A DNA stretch of 61,953 nt from VMDH01 sp038108875. Lineage in GTDB: Bacteria; Pseudomonadota; Gammaproteobacteria; Magnimaribacterales; D2472. Below, one piece after another: positions 50,259-59,865 of the stretch (position 1 is its first letter; each line of letters opens with the position of its first letter). The DNA is taken from positions 1-61,953 of the forward strand of contig JAYNII010000007.1 in the NCBI GenBank assembly GCA_038108875.1, given 5' to 3'. Under the pieces are notes generated by a model. That model saw only the letters and a program-made list of their open reading frames with translations, searched no databases and was not told where the DNA came from. The translations under genes were made by a program, and so were the position numbers.

Positions 50259-51380
50259 ATGAAACTAGGTGTGCTTAAACCTCTAGATGCTAGAGACTTA
50301 AGGTCTGCTATTCATCCAGATACTCTAGGTAAGCTCTTGCAATGCGAGGGATTGGAAATTTCATTTGAGCATGGTTTAGGAAATGGGATATCAATTACTG
50401 ACACCCAATTCTCATCATTCGGAGCAAAACCTTCAAGCAGAGTTGAGATTATTCAAAACTCAGACTATCTATTTATACAGGATGTACTTTCTCATGAAGA
50501 CATGTCTTTTATAAGAAGTGGGACAACTTTAATTGGAATCATAAGTCCTTTTGCAAACCGGGAATTTATTCATGAGTGTGCTCATAGGGGCATTAATCTC
50601 GTTAGCATGGAATTTGTTCCAAGAATTACTAGAGCTCAAAAAATGGATGTCTTAAGTTCGCAAGCTAACTTAGCTGGTTATGCAGCTGTTTTATCTGCTG
50701 CAAACCATTTTCACTCAGCTTTACCTATGATGATGACGGCAGCAGGAACATTAAAACCTGCGAGGGTTTTTATTATTGGTGTTGGAGTAGCCGGTTTGCA
50801 AGCCATTGCAACCGCAAAGAGATTGGGTGCAAAGGTAGAGGCTTTTGATACAAGGCCAGTTGTTGAGGAGCAAGTTCAATCTCTGGGTGCAAAATTTATA
50901 AAAATTGATTTAGGTGATACTGGTCAGACAGATCAAGGCTATGCCAAGGAATTAACCCAAGAGCAACTAAACAAACAAAGGGAGTTGCAAGCTAAGGTAT
51001 GCGCTAGATCTGATATTGTTATTACCACAGCTCAGGTTTTTGGAAGGCCTGCTCCAAGACTTATTGATGAAAATACCATTGAACAAATGATGCCCGGTAG
51101 TGTTATTTTTGACATGGCTGTTGAAAGCGGAGGTAATGTTGCAGGTTCTGTGGTAGATGAGATAGTTATTAAAAATGGGGTAAAAATTTTAGGGCTCTCT
51201 CATTTGCCTTCAAAGCTACCAAATCATGCTTCGCTAGCTTTATCAAATAACTTCATTAATTTATTTTTGGAATTTTATGATCGAGAGAAACAGTCTTTTA
51301 ACGTAAACCTTGAGGACGAAATTCTGGATAGCAGCATGCTTGTATATAAGGGAGAAATTAGAAACAAGGCTTTTAAATAA
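50259..51380 (+). CDS. pntAA: NAD(P) transhydrogenase subunit alpha part 1 (NAD-binding domain I)
   Basis: Soluble NAD(H)-binding component of the proton-translocating transhydrogenase, which makes NADPH using the proton gradient. The 373 residues contain the Rossmann motif VFIIGVGVAGLQAIATAKRLGAKVEAFDTRP and the AlaDh/PNT C-region GSVIFDMAVESGGNVAGS. The split form (domain I separate from the membrane part) resembles the three-gene layout of Rhodospirillum rather than the E. coli two-gene layout. The next gene starts one base after its stop. Confidence 0.93.
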   Translation: MKLGVLKPLDARDLRSAIHPDTLGKLLQCEGLEISFEHGLGNGISITDTQFSSFGAKPSSRVEIIQNSDYLFIQDVLSHEDMSFIRSGTTLIGIISPFANREFIHECAHRGINLVSMEFVPRITRAQKMDVLSSQANLAGYAAVLSAANHFHSALPMMMTAAGTLKPARVFIIGVGVAGLQAIATAKRLGAKVEAFDTRPVVEEQVQSLGAKFIKIDLGDTGQTDQGYAKELTQEQLNKQRELQAKVCARSDIVITTAQVFGRPAPRLIDENTIEQMMPGSVIFDMAVESGGNVAGSVVDEIVIKNGVKILGLSHLPSKLPNHASLALSNNFINLFLEFYDREKQSFNVNLEDEILDSSMLVYKGEIRNKAFK

Positions 51381-51381
51381 T

Positions 51382-51654
51382 ATGGAAACATTACTTCTTT
51401 TAGGGTTTATTTTAGTACTTTCTATCTTTTTGGGCTTGGAACTCATTTCAAAAGTTCCCAGTACTCTGCATACACCTTTGATGTCAGGTTCGAATGCTAT
51501 CTCAGGTATTGCTTTGGTGGGGGCATTAGTATTAAGTGCTGAAACACAAATGCAAGCCATGCTTGCATTTGTTGCCATCTTATTTGCCTCGATCAATGTT
51601 TTCGGTGGTTATCTTGTAACTAATCGTATGCTCAAGATGTTTAAGAAGAAGTAG
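51382..51654 (+). CDS. pntAB: NAD(P) transhydrogenase subunit alpha part 2 (membrane)
   Basis: Small membrane component, about 90 residues, with hydrophobic segments and the family block LELISKVPSTLHTPLMSGSNAISGIALVGALVL. The start is the ATG at 51382, one base after the pntAA stop; an in-frame ATG at 51310 would overlap pntAA by 71 bases and adds non-family residues. It supplies the part of the proton channel fused to PntA in E. coli. Confidence 0.93.
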   Translation: METLLLLGFILVLSIFLGLELISKVPSTLHTPLMSGSNAISGIALVGALVLSAETQMQAMLAFVAILFASINVFGGYLVTNRMLKMFKKK

Positions 51655-51656
51655 CA

Positions 51657-53042
51657 ATGAATGGAATAGATTTTGAAGTATTACAAAATGTAAGTTACAT
51701 CGTGGCTTCTGCATTATTTATAGTTGGCATAAAGCGTCTTGGCAAAGAAACTACAGCAGTTAATGGAAACTTTTTGTCTGCATGCGGGATGTTTATTGCC
51801 GTTACTGTTACGGCTGCAACTTTTATAGACCTCAGGATTGCTTTGCTTGGCATAGGACTAGGGGCATTGATCGGATCGGTTATAGCTCTCAAAGTCAAGA
51901 TGACCTCAATCCCTGAAATGGTTGCCTTATTCAATGGATTCGGTGGTTTGGCAACCTACTTGATAGCTTGGTCTGAATTTTCAAATGGAAATCTTGAGAT
52001 TGCCCAACACATCTTAATTATGTTAACGGTCTATATTGGAGGTGTTACGTTTTCAGGCAGTCTTGTAGCATACGGTAAACTGGCTGAGAAGATCTCCTTG
52101 GGTAAAGGCCATCCTATAACTAATATTTTTGTGTTGAGTTTTTATGCCTCATTACTATTTCTTATAGCGGCTATGGCAATCCCTTTTTTACCAGAAACTC
52201 TGATTTTCTCTAATTACTTCATCATTCTTTTAGGGGTTACTATTCTGGCTGGCTTAGGTTTTGTGCTTCCCATAGGCGGGGGAGATATGCCTGTAGTTAT
52301 TTCTATGCTGAATTCACTCTCTGGCATTGCTGCAGCTTTTGCGGGATTATTATTGCTAAACAATGTTTTGATTGTTGCAGGATCATTAGTTGGAGCAAGC
52401 GGACTTATCTTAACGGTGATTATGGCCAAGGCTATGAACAGATCTATTGGCAATATTTTATTTGTGGGTTATGCAAGCGCATCTAGCTCATCCGCAAAAA
52501 CTCAAGAACAGGGTGAAGTAAAACCAATCAGTTCAGACGATGCCTATCTTATCTTAGAGAATGCCTCTTCTGTGTTAATTGTTCCCGGGTATGGTATGGC
52601 TGTTGCACAAGCACAGCATGTAGTAAGAGAGCTGGGAGAATTATTGGAAGATAATGGAACAGAAGTTAAATATGGAATTCATCCTGTAGCAGGCAGAATG
52701 CCAGGACATATGAACGTTCTCTTAGCAGAAGCAAATGTTTCGTACGATTTGCTTGTAGAACCCGATGATGTTAATCCAACAATGGAGAACATCGATGTTG
52801 CTATTGTCATAGGAGCAAATGATGTGGTAAATCCCTCTGCAACAGAGGAACCTGGTTCTCCAATCTATGGCATGCCAATTATAGAGGTCCACAATGCTAG
52901 AACAGTGTTTGTGCTAAAAAGATCAATGTCTTCAGGATTTGCTGGAGTTGAAAATCCTCTATTTTTTCGCCAAAACACCAGAATGCTTTTTGGCGATGCT
53001 AAAGCTTCAATTAGCGCTTTAGTTTCAGAGTTTAAAAGCTGA
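51657..53042 (+). CDS. pntB: NAD(P) transhydrogenase subunit beta
   Basis: Membrane domain II plus NADP(H)-binding domain III. The 461-residue product has about nine membrane helices with conserved features such as MVALFNGFGGLATYLIAW and FVLPIGGGDMPVVISMLNSLSGIAAAFAG. The C-terminal domain III has VPGYGMAVAQAQHVVRELGELL, KYGIHPVAGRMPGHMNVLLAEA and VIGANDVVNPSATEEPGSPIYGMPI. Length matches E. coli PntB (462). It ends the pntAA-pntAB-pntB operon. Confidence 0.95.
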   Translation: MNGIDFEVLQNVSYIVASALFIVGIKRLGKETTAVNGNFLSACGMFIAVTVTAATFIDLRIALLGIGLGALIGSVIALKVKMTSIPEMVALFNGFGGLATYLIAWSEFSNGNLEIAQHILIMLTVYIGGVTFSGSLVAYGKLAEKISLGKGHPITNIFVLSFYASLLFLIAAMAIPFLPETLIFSNYFIILLGVTILAGLGFVLPIGGGDMPVVISMLNSLSGIAAAFAGLLLLNNVLIVAGSLVGASGLILTVIMAKAMNRSIGNILFVGYASASSSSAKTQEQGEVKPISSDDAYLILENASSVLIVPGYGMAVAQAQHVVRELGELLEDNGTEVKYGIHPVAGRMPGHMNVLLAEANVSYDLLVEPDDVNPTMENIDVAIVIGANDVVNPSATEEPGSPIYGMPIIEVHNARTVFVLKRSMSSGFAGVENPLFFRQNTRMLFGDAKASISALVSEFKS

Positions 53043-53089
53043 TTTAACCTTTTAAATATGCTAAAATTTAATCCTATTTAAGGTTAAAT
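53042..53089 (+). promoter_or_regulatory. gyrA promoter region with a 10-bp inverted repeat
   Basis: The perfect repeat ATTTAACCTT (53042-53051) and AAGGTTAAAT (53080-53089) flanks an extended -10, TGCTAAAAT at 53059-53067. No strong -35 is visible. A regulator site or a supercoiling-responsive promoter are both possible; gyrA promoters in other bacteria respond to supercoiling. Confidence 0.4.
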
Positions 53090-53114
53090 TTACCTCCAAT
53101 TTTTTAAGCTATTA

Positions 53115-55529
53115 ATGTCCGATTTTGCCAGAGAAATTCTTCCGATTAACATCGAGGATGAGCTTAAACAATCCTATTTAAGTTATGCGATGAGCGTGAT
53201 TCATGGAAGAGCTCTTCCTGATGTCAGAGACGGATTGAAACCTGTGCATAGAAGAATTTTGTTTGCTATGTACGATCTTAGAAACACTTATAACAAACCT
53301 TACAAGAAATCTGCGAGAGTAGTTGGTGACGTTATAGGTAAATATCATCCTCATGGAGATTCTGCTGTTTACGATGCTATGGTAAGAATGGCGCAAGATT
53401 TCTCGATGCGTTATATGCTAGTTGAGGGCCAAGGTAACTTTGGTTCGATTGATGGTGATCCGCCAGCGGCCATGAGATATACCGAGGTCCGTATGGCAAA
53501 AATCACCGATATGATTCTTGCGGATATTGAAAAAGAAACGGTCAGTTACTCACCTAATTACGATGGCACTGAACAAATCCCAGATGTGCTTCCTACCAGA
53601 ATACCTACTCTTTTAGTTAATGGCTCATCAGGCATAGCAGTGGGAATGGCAACCAACATTCCTCCGCATAATTTAACAGAGATTATTGATGGCTCTTTAG
53701 CTGTATTAAAAGATCCAAAGATTTCCATTGACGATTTAATGCAAATTATTTCAGGCCCAGATTTTCCAACCGGTGGCACTATCGACGGGAAGATGGGAAT
53801 TTACGAGGCTTATAAAACTGGTAGAGGCATCATTTATGTAAGGGCAAAAACATCTTCAGAGGAGGATAAACATGGAAATAAATCCCTCATTATCAATGAG
53901 ATTCCTTATATGGTTAATAAAGCCAGGATGTTGGAAAAGATTGCAGAGCTAGTAAAAGAGAAAAAGATTGATGGAATTAAGGAGATCAGAGATGAGTCTG
54001 ATAAAGATGGTTTAAGAGTAGTCATTGAAGTGAAAAANNNNNNNNNNNNNNNNNNNNNNNNNNNNNNNNNNNNNNNNNNNNNNNNNNNNNNNNNNNNNNN
54101 NNNNNNNNNNNNNNNNNNNNNNNNNNNNNNNNNNNNNATGGTTGCAATTGCAAATATCGATCAGATGATTGCTATTATTAAAAAATCTAAAGATACAAAA
54201 ATCGCTACAGAACAACTCATCAAAAAGACATGGAGTGCAGGACCAATCGCAGCAATTTTAAAAAAAGTTGGAACAGACGCTTGCCGCCCTAAGGGTCTCA
54301 ATAAACAATTCGGCCTTACCGGCCAGAAATACAAACTATCACCAGATCAGGCTAAAGCTATTTTAGAGCTTAGGCTTGGAAGACTAACTGGCCTTGAGCA
54401 AGACAATTTAGCCAACGAATTTAAACAGATAATCGAAAATATTACTCAATTGCAAAAGATATTGGATGACAAAGAGACTCTGCAGACTCTTATAAAAGAT
54501 GAACTTGAAGAAGTAAAACAAAATTTCGGAGATGAGCGCAAAACCAATATTAACGATACAAGACAAGATATCTCTAATGAAGATCTCATCCCGGAAGAAA
54601 CTAGGGTCCTAACGTTATCCAGAACAGGGTATGCCAAGACCCAACCCCTAACAGAGTACCGAGAACAAAGACGCGGAGGCCAAGGTAAATCAGGGGCATC
54701 CTTAAAAGAAGAAGATATCATTCAGAACCTTTACATTCTCAGCAGTCATGCTCAGTTACTTTGTTTTACAACCCGAGGTAAGATATTTTGGCTTAAGGTT
54801 TACGAAATCCCAGTCGCCAGCAGAACCTCTAAGGGTCGCCCGCTTGTAAATATGTTGAACTTAGACGAAGGCGAGACCGTATCAAAAATTCTCCCTGTCG
54901 AAGGGTTTAATGACAAAGACTTCGTATTCATGGCTACTGAAAAAGGGGTGGTCAAGAAAACTAAGCTTAGTTATTTTGCAAAGAAATACAAATCAGGCAT
55001 CAAAGCCATCAACTTAGACGATGACGATACTTTGATTGGTGCTGCAGTAACCAATGGCAAGCAAGATATTCTTTTGGCTTCCAATGTTGGTAAGGTGATC
55101 CGCTTTAATGAGAAGAAAGTTCGCCCCATGGGCAGAACTGCCCGTGGAGTCAAAGGTATGAAACTCCCTACCAAAGAGTCTAAAGTTATTTCTATGATGA
55201 TAGGTGAAGAGGAAAAAACCATTCTCTGTCTTTCAGAAAATGGTTACGGTAAGAAATCAAAATTAGAGGATTTCACCCTGCATAATAGAGGCGGCCAAGG
55301 GGTGATTGCTCTTAAAACCTCAGAAAGAAATGGTCTCATGGTATCGGCATCAAGTGTCACTGAAGAAGATGGTATTATGCTTATTAGTGATAAGGGCACA
55401 CTCATTCGAACTGCCATTAATCAAATACCGACGCTTTCCCGAAATACACAGGGAGTTAAGGTTATTAGTCCCAAGGAAGGCGAGAAGCTCATTGAAGGAG
55501 TTCCATTCACCATAGACGAAGAGGAATAG
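53115..55529 (+). CDS. gyrA: DNA gyrase subunit A (interrupted by an assembly gap)
   Basis: Type IIA topoisomerase subunit that breaks and rejoins DNA to introduce negative supercoils. Numbering follows E. coli exactly at first: Ser83 and Asp87 of the quinolone region (HPHGDSAVYDAM) and catalytic Tyr122 (AMRYTEVRMAKI). After the 100-N gap at 54038-54137 the frame continues to the C-terminal beta-pinwheel with the GyrA box EQRRGGQGKSGAS. E. coli has about 75 residues where the Ns encode 33, so the gap length is a placeholder. The acidic C-tail of E. coli is much reduced. serC starts two bases after the stop. Confidence 0.96.
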   Translation: MSDFAREILPINIEDELKQSYLSYAMSVIHGRALPDVRDGLKPVHRRILFAMYDLRNTYNKPYKKSARVVGDVIGKYHPHGDSAVYDAMVRMAQDFSMRYMLVEGQGNFGSIDGDPPAAMRYTEVRMAKITDMILADIEKETVSYSPNYDGTEQIPDVLPTRIPTLLVNGSSGIAVGMATNIPPHNLTEIIDGSLAVLKDPKISIDDLMQIISGPDFPTGGTIDGKMGIYEAYKTGRGIIYVRAKTSSEEDKHGNKSLIINEIPYMVNKARMLEKIAELVKEKKIDGIKEIRDESDKDGLRVVIEVKXXXXXXXXXXXXXXXXXXXXXXXXXXXXXXXXXXMVAIANIDQMIAIIKKSKDTKIATEQLIKKTWSAGPIAAILKKVGTDACRPKGLNKQFGLTGQKYKLSPDQAKAILELRLGRLTGLEQDNLANEFKQIIENITQLQKILDDKETLQTLIKDELEEVKQNFGDERKTNINDTRQDISNEDLIPEETRVLTLSRTGYAKTQPLTEYREQRRGGQGKSGASLKEEDIIQNLYILSSHAQLLCFTTRGKIFWLKVYEIPVASRTSKGRPLVNMLNLDEGETVSKILPVEGFNDKDFVFMATEKGVVKKTKLSYFAKKYKSGIKAINLDDDDTLIGAAVTNGKQDILLASNVGKVIRFNEKKVRPMGRTARGVKGMKLPTKESKVISMMIGEEEKTILCLSENGYGKKSKLEDFTLHNRGGQGVIALKTSERNGLMVSASSVTEEDGIMLISDKGTLIRTAINQIPTLSRNTQGVKVISPKEGEKLIEGVPFTIDEEE
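54038..54137. other. Run of 100 Ns (scaffold gap) in gyrA
   Basis: One hundred consecutive unknown bases. Its round number and the comparison with E. coli GyrA (about 75 residues missing rather than 33) indicate a default-size gap with true length near 225 bases. The downstream reading frame agrees by chance or because the real gap is also a suitable multiple. Confidence 0.97.
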
Positions 55530-55531
55530 GA

Positions 55532-56605
55532 GTGAGAGCTTGGAATTTCTCAGCGGGACCAGCTGCTATACCTGAGGAGGTCCTTCATAGAGCACAACAA
55601 GAGCTTCTTGAGTTTGGCTCCCAACAAGCATCCATAATGGAAATCAGTCATCGCTCTAAAGCTTATGAAGCTGTAGCATTTAGCGCTCGTGACAATTTTC
55701 GTAAACTCTTAAGCGTTCCCTCAGACTATGAAATTTTATTCTTACAAGGCGGTGCTACTATGCAGTTTGCACTCTTGCCTCTTAACTTTGCTCAAGGAAG
55801 ATCAACTGAGCATATTATTACTGGCGCTTGGTCTAAAAAAGCTCATGCTGAAGCAAGCAAACTCTGTCGTGCGAATATTTTAGCTTCATCCGCGGATTCA
55901 AATTTTACTCATATACCTGATCTAGAGAATCTCTCAGTTGCAGATGATGCAGTATATTTACATTATGCCGATAATGAGACTATTCATGGTGTAGCCTTCC
56001 AGCGTGTGCCTGATCTTCCTTTGCCAAAATTTGTAGACATGTCCTCTATCATTCTTGGAAAAGAGATTGATGTTAGTGACTACGATTTGATTTATGCCGG
56101 AGCTCAAAAAAATATTGGGCCTGCAGGCTTGACTGTGGTGATAGCTAAAAAAGAACTATTAGAAACATGTAATGCAGCACTTCCTGACATACTCAATCTT
56201 CAAAAACATGCAGTTAATGATTCCATGCTCAATACTCCGCCCACCTTTGCTTGGTACTTAGCAGGCTTAGTTTTTGAATGGCTTATTGGTCAAGGAGGAG
56301 TCAAGGCTATTGAAGAAGTAAACAATCAAAAAGCTTCTTTGCTCTATCAATTCCTCGACAGTTCAGATTTCTATTTTAATCCAGTCCAGAAAGAATGCAG
56401 ATCTATTATGAATATCCCATTTATTTTAGCCAAGCCAGATTTGGATCAATCCTTTTTAGAGGCATCCCATAAAGCTGGTCTGTTGCATCTTAAAGGCCAT
56501 AGATCAGTGGGAGGCATGCGAGCAAGCATATATAATGCGACCCCACTTGCAGCCGTCCATGATTTGATTAACTTTATGGAATCCTTTGAGAAAGAGAACG
56601 CTTAG
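55532..56605 (+). CDS. serC: Phosphoserine aminotransferase
   Basis: PLP enzyme of serine (and pyridoxine) synthesis that makes phosphoserine from 3-phosphohydroxypyruvate. The 357-residue protein begins RAWNFSAGPAAIPEEVLHRAQ from a GTG at 55532 and has GGATMQFALLPLNF. The PLP lysine lies in IYAGAQKNIGPAGLTVV, followed by the C-terminal HRSVGGMRASIYNATP. Length is close to E. coli SerC (362). The gyrA-serC-pheA order is typical of gammaproteobacteria. Confidence 0.96.
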   Translation: MRAWNFSAGPAAIPEEVLHRAQQELLEFGSQQASIMEISHRSKAYEAVAFSARDNFRKLLSVPSDYEILFLQGGATMQFALLPLNFAQGRSTEHIITGAWSKKAHAEASKLCRANILASSADSNFTHIPDLENLSVADDAVYLHYADNETIHGVAFQRVPDLPLPKFVDMSSIILGKEIDVSDYDLIYAGAQKNIGPAGLTVVIAKKELLETCNAALPDILNLQKHAVNDSMLNTPPTFAWYLAGLVFEWLIGQGGVKAIEEVNNQKASLLYQFLDSSDFYFNPVQKECRSIMNIPFILAKPDLDQSFLEASHKAGLLHLKGHRSVGGMRASIYNATPLAAVHDLINFMESFEKENA

Positions 56606-56622
56606 CCCATAATATTGTTCCT

Positions 56623-57720
56623 ATGAACAAGTCTCAACTAGAGCAAATAATTAAATTACGTGATCGCATTGATCAGGTTGACAGTCGGATATTGAAGCTT
56701 ATTCAACAACGAGCTATTTTTGCCAAGTCGATTGGGGCGTTGAAATCAAAAGATTCTAACTATCAGTCTTTTTATAGACCCGACCGAGAGGCAAAAATCA
56801 TCAGACAAGTACTACAAGCTAACAAAGGCGGTTTAGTTAAGAATGAGCAGTTAAAATACATTTATAAAGAGCTTATTTCAGCATGCTTGTCGCTTGAAGA
56901 GTCCTTAAAGATTGCATATCTTGGCCCTGAGGGGACGCATTCCGAATCAGCGGTGATAGGTCATTTTGGCTCCTCTGTTCAAAGGGATCCTCGCTCCAGT
57001 ATTGACGATGTATTCAAACAGCTTTCTACGGCGCAGTGTAATTTTGGGGTTGTTCCTGTAGAAAACTCATCCGAAGGCGTGGTTAATCCAACCTTAAATT
57101 GTCTTGCAGATGAGGACGTAACAATATGTGGTGAAACCTATCTTACTATTCACCATTATTTAGCTGCAGCAACTACTAGAGATTTTAAGCAAGCAAAACA
57201 AATTGCTTCTCATCCCCAAGCTCTTGGACAATGTTCTAAGTGGATTGAAGCTAATCTTCCTGGCATAAGAAGAAAAATAGTATCTAGCACTGCTGAAGCA
57301 GCCATGTTAGCAAGCAAGGACCTGGGAACCTTATGCATAGTTAGTAAGCTCGCGGTTGAGAAATACAAATTGCATACGCATGTCAAAAATATTGAAGATT
57401 TTTCTGAAAACAGAACCAGGTTTCTGATTATAGGCAAGGATCCTGTAGAAAAAACAGGAGCAGACAAAACTTCGCTTTTAGTGCAAACCAGCAATCGTCC
57501 AGGAGCATTACTAGAACTTTTGAAGCCCTTTAGTAAGGCAAAAATTAATCTTCATAGAATAGAAACAAGACCCTCTAGAAAATCAGTTGAGACTCACAAT
57601 TTCTTTATAGATTGCGATGGACATATCAAAGATAGAAATATCAAATCTGCAATAGCGTCCATCAAGCAAGCCGGAGCTTTTGTTAGAGTTTTAGGTTCAT
57701 ACCCCTTAGATACTAAATAA
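56623..57720 (+). CDS. pheA: Bifunctional chorismate mutase/prephenate dehydratase (P-protein)
   Basis: Makes phenylpyruvate from chorismate. The N-terminal AroQ helical mutase (residues 1-90: RDRIDQVDSRILKLIQQRAIFAKSIGALK, with FYRPDREAKIIRQV) precedes the dehydratase (YLGPEGTHSESAVIGHFG; GVVPVENSSEGVVNPTLNCL; ENRTRFLIIG). A C-terminal ACT domain with NRPGALLELLKPFSKAKINLHRIETRP binds phenylalanine for feedback control. Length 365 is typical of this form (E. coli 386). It lies in the aromatic block serC-pheA-tyrA-aroA. Confidence 0.96.
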   Translation: MNKSQLEQIIKLRDRIDQVDSRILKLIQQRAIFAKSIGALKSKDSNYQSFYRPDREAKIIRQVLQANKGGLVKNEQLKYIYKELISACLSLEESLKIAYLGPEGTHSESAVIGHFGSSVQRDPRSSIDDVFKQLSTAQCNFGVVPVENSSEGVVNPTLNCLADEDVTICGETYLTIHHYLAAATTRDFKQAKQIASHPQALGQCSKWIEANLPGIRRKIVSSTAEAAMLASKDLGTLCIVSKLAVEKYKLHTHVKNIEDFSENRTRFLIIGKDPVEKTGADKTSLLVQTSNRPGALLELLKPFSKAKINLHRIETRPSRKSVETHNFFIDCDGHIKDRNIKSAIASIKQAGAFVRVLGSYPLDTK

Positions 57721-57721
57721 G

Positions 57722-58561
57722 ATGAACATTTATATTATTGGGCTTGGCTTAATTGGGAGCTCAATTGCACGCTCTATTAAAAAAAACCAACTTGAACATA
57801 AGATCTATGGGTGCGATATTAATTTGGACTCAGTCAATTATGCGCTGCAAGAAAACATTATTGACGAACTTTTTTCATACAAGACATTTCAGTTAGATTC
57901 CTCAGCAGACTCTTTGATTATAGTAGCTGCTTCTCCAACTGTTACAGCAAATATTTTTGAGGAACTCAAGGATCTGTTTCATTTAGATAATCTAGCGATT
58001 ACAGATGTATGCAGTGTAAAGAATCATCTTATCGATGCAATGCATGGCATACATGAATCTAATGTTGTGTTATCTCATCCCATGGCAGGCTCTCATTTGA
58101 GCGGAGTAAGGGTTGGTGAAGCTGACTTATTCAGAGGGAGGTATGTTTTACTTAGCCCTTTGCATTGCACTGAGCATGCACTTAGGACGGTTGCAGAATT
58201 TTGGCAGTCTTTAGATGGGATTACTCATGCAATCAAAGCTGAGAAGCATGATGAGCTCTTAGCTGCAACGAGTCATTTGCCTCATATTTTAGTCTACGCA
58301 TTACTTCACCATCTCCAAGCAAAACAAATAACTGATCTTGCTAAAGTTTCTGGGGGAGGTTTGCAATCCTTGCTTCGCATTGGCAGCTCTTCTACAAAGA
58401 TGTGGAGAGATATTTTTTTGCTGAACAAAGACAACATTACTAAAGAAATTGATGCAGTGATTGACGCATTGGGTTTACTTAAAGAGTATATAAATCAAGA
58501 ACCTGAATCTCTAGAAGATTTACTTAATAGCTTGAAAGATTTTAAAGAACAAAACACATGA
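57722..58561 (+). CDS. tyrA: Prephenate dehydrogenase
   Basis: Converts prephenate to 4-hydroxyphenylpyruvate for tyrosine with NAD. The 279-residue monofunctional form opens with the dinucleotide loop IIGLGLIGSSIARSIKK, has TDVCSVKNHLID and VLSHPMAGSHLSGVRVGEADLFRGR, and a helical C-terminus. It starts one base after pheA and overlaps aroA by ATGA. In some relatives hisC precedes tyrA and tyrA is fused to aroA; neither is the case here. Confidence 0.93.
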   Translation: MNIYIIGLGLIGSSIARSIKKNQLEHKIYGCDINLDSVNYALQENIIDELFSYKTFQLDSSADSLIIVAASPTVTANIFEELKDLFHLDNLAITDVCSVKNHLIDAMHGIHESNVVLSHPMAGSHLSGVRVGEADLFRGRYVLLSPLHCTEHALRTVAEFWQSLDGITHAIKAEKHDELLAATSHLPHILVYALLHHLQAKQITDLAKVSGGGLQSLLRIGSSSTKMWRDIFLLNKDNITKEIDAVIDALGLLKEYINQEPESLEDLLNSLKDFKEQNT

Positions 58562-59865
58562 ATCTTGTTGCCATGCCCACTACAAAGATTCATGGGGAAG
58601 TTACTTGTCCCGCAGATAAATCCATTACTCAAAGAGTTCTTTTATTAGGTGCTCTGCAAAATAAAGATCTAAAAATTACTAATCCACTTTTAGGGGCTGA
58701 CCCTATTTCAACTGCAAATGCTCTCCGAGCATTAGGCGCACAAATAGACATCACCGATGAGGTTTTGTTTCGGGAACATAAAGAGGGTTTAGCGTCTTCA
58801 CCCAATCCCCTTGACTTAGGTAACTCAGGAACGGGATTGCGCCTATTAATAGGAATGGTTGTGGGACTTAGGTTGAACGCAACTTTTATAGGCGATGCGT
58901 CATTATCTACTAGACCAATGCAGAGAATTATTGATCCTCTCTCTGATTTTGGAGCTTTTTTTGAGCATAGCGGCTTTATGCTTCCTATTAAAACATTTGC
59001 AAATATCTTGCATCCTTCTTTTAGCTACACATTACCCATCGCAAGCGCCCAAGTAAAATCGTCTATTCTTCTTGCGGGGCTAGCAGCAGGTTCTGAAGTG
59101 ATCATCCATGAAAGCATTCAAACCAGGAATCATACTGAGTTGATGTTTAAAGATTTTGGAGTTAATTTAGAAGTTCACCAATCTTCACAAGGTAATGATA
59201 TTTTCCTTCCCAAGCATCAAAATCTTTACAAAACAACTTACGATGTTGCAGGCGATATTTCTTCAGCTGCATTTCTAATTGCAGCTGCGCTTCTGGCTAA
59301 AGATAGTTATTTAATCATTAGAAACGTTGGGCTTAATCCATCAAGAATTGGATTTCTAGAAGTTATTCAAGCAATGAATGCAAACATTAAAATCATTGAC
59401 AAGATAGAAAAAAATGGTGAATTAAGAGGAAGCATCATTGTAGAATCCAGCGAGCTTAGCTCAATAGATCTTGGGGGCAGCATCATCCCAAACATTATTG
59501 ATGAAATTCCAATTATTTGCATACTGGCAGCTTTTGCAGAAGGTAGATCCATCATCAAAGATGCCGCTGAATTAAGAAAAAAAGAATCCGACAGAATCAA
59601 AGCAGTGGTAAATGGTTTAGAAAAAATAGGAACCAAAGTCGTTGAGACAGAAGATGGTTTAACAATAACAGGCAAGAGTTACTCTAGCGAGGAGCCTGCT
59701 TTGATAGATTCCTTTAAAGATCACAGAATTGCGATGAGTTTTTTAATCAGTGCTATTGGCATAGGTAAACAGGTTTTAGTTAAGGACGCTGAAAATATAG
59801 CAACCTCATTTCCTCAATTTATCGATCTTGTTGGTAAAATTGGTATGACTATCCATGAAGCTTGA
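58558..59865 (+). CDS. aroA: 3-phosphoshikimate 1-carboxyvinyltransferase (EPSP synthase)
   Basis: Sixth shikimate step, adding enolpyruvate to shikimate 3-phosphate. The 435-residue protein has GEVTCPADKSITQRVLLLGAL (substrate-binding), LDLGNSGTGLRLLIGMVVGL, STRPMQRIIDPLSDFGAFFEHSG, LAAGSEV and the C-terminal ELRKKESDRIKAVVNGLEKIG and DHRIAMSFLISAIGIG. Length is standard. It overlaps tyrA by four bases and cmk by eleven. The GNSGTG loop is the unmodified glyphosate-region form; class I or II is not assigned. Confidence 0.96.
   Translation: MNLVAMPTTKIHGEVTCPADKSITQRVLLLGALQNKDLKITNPLLGADPISTANALRALGAQIDITDEVLFREHKEGLASSPNPLDLGNSGTGLRLLIGMVVGLRLNATFIGDASLSTRPMQRIIDPLSDFGAFFEHSGFMLPIKTFANILHPSFSYTLPIASAQVKSSILLAGLAAGSEVIIHESIQTRNHTELMFKDFGVNLEVHQSSQGNDIFLPKHQNLYKTTYDVAGDISSAAFLIAAALLAKDSYLIIRNVGLNPSRIGFLEVIQAMNANIKIIDKIEKNGELRGSIIVESSELSSIDLGGSIIPNIIDEIPIICILAAFAEGRSIIKDAAELRKKESDRIKAVVNGLEKIGTKVVETEDGLTITGKSYSSEEPALIDSFKDHRIAMSFLISAIGIGKQVLVKDAENIATSFPQFIDLVGKIGMTIHEA

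Noticed and set aside
53042..53100. Terminator of the pnt operon formed by the inverted repeat
   Set aside because: The loop is 28 bases, the stem is AT-rich and no T-run follows directly.
53115..55529. gyrA as a pseudogene or truncated gene
   Set aside because: The apparent internal deletion coincides with 100 Ns, and frame and motifs are intact on both sides.
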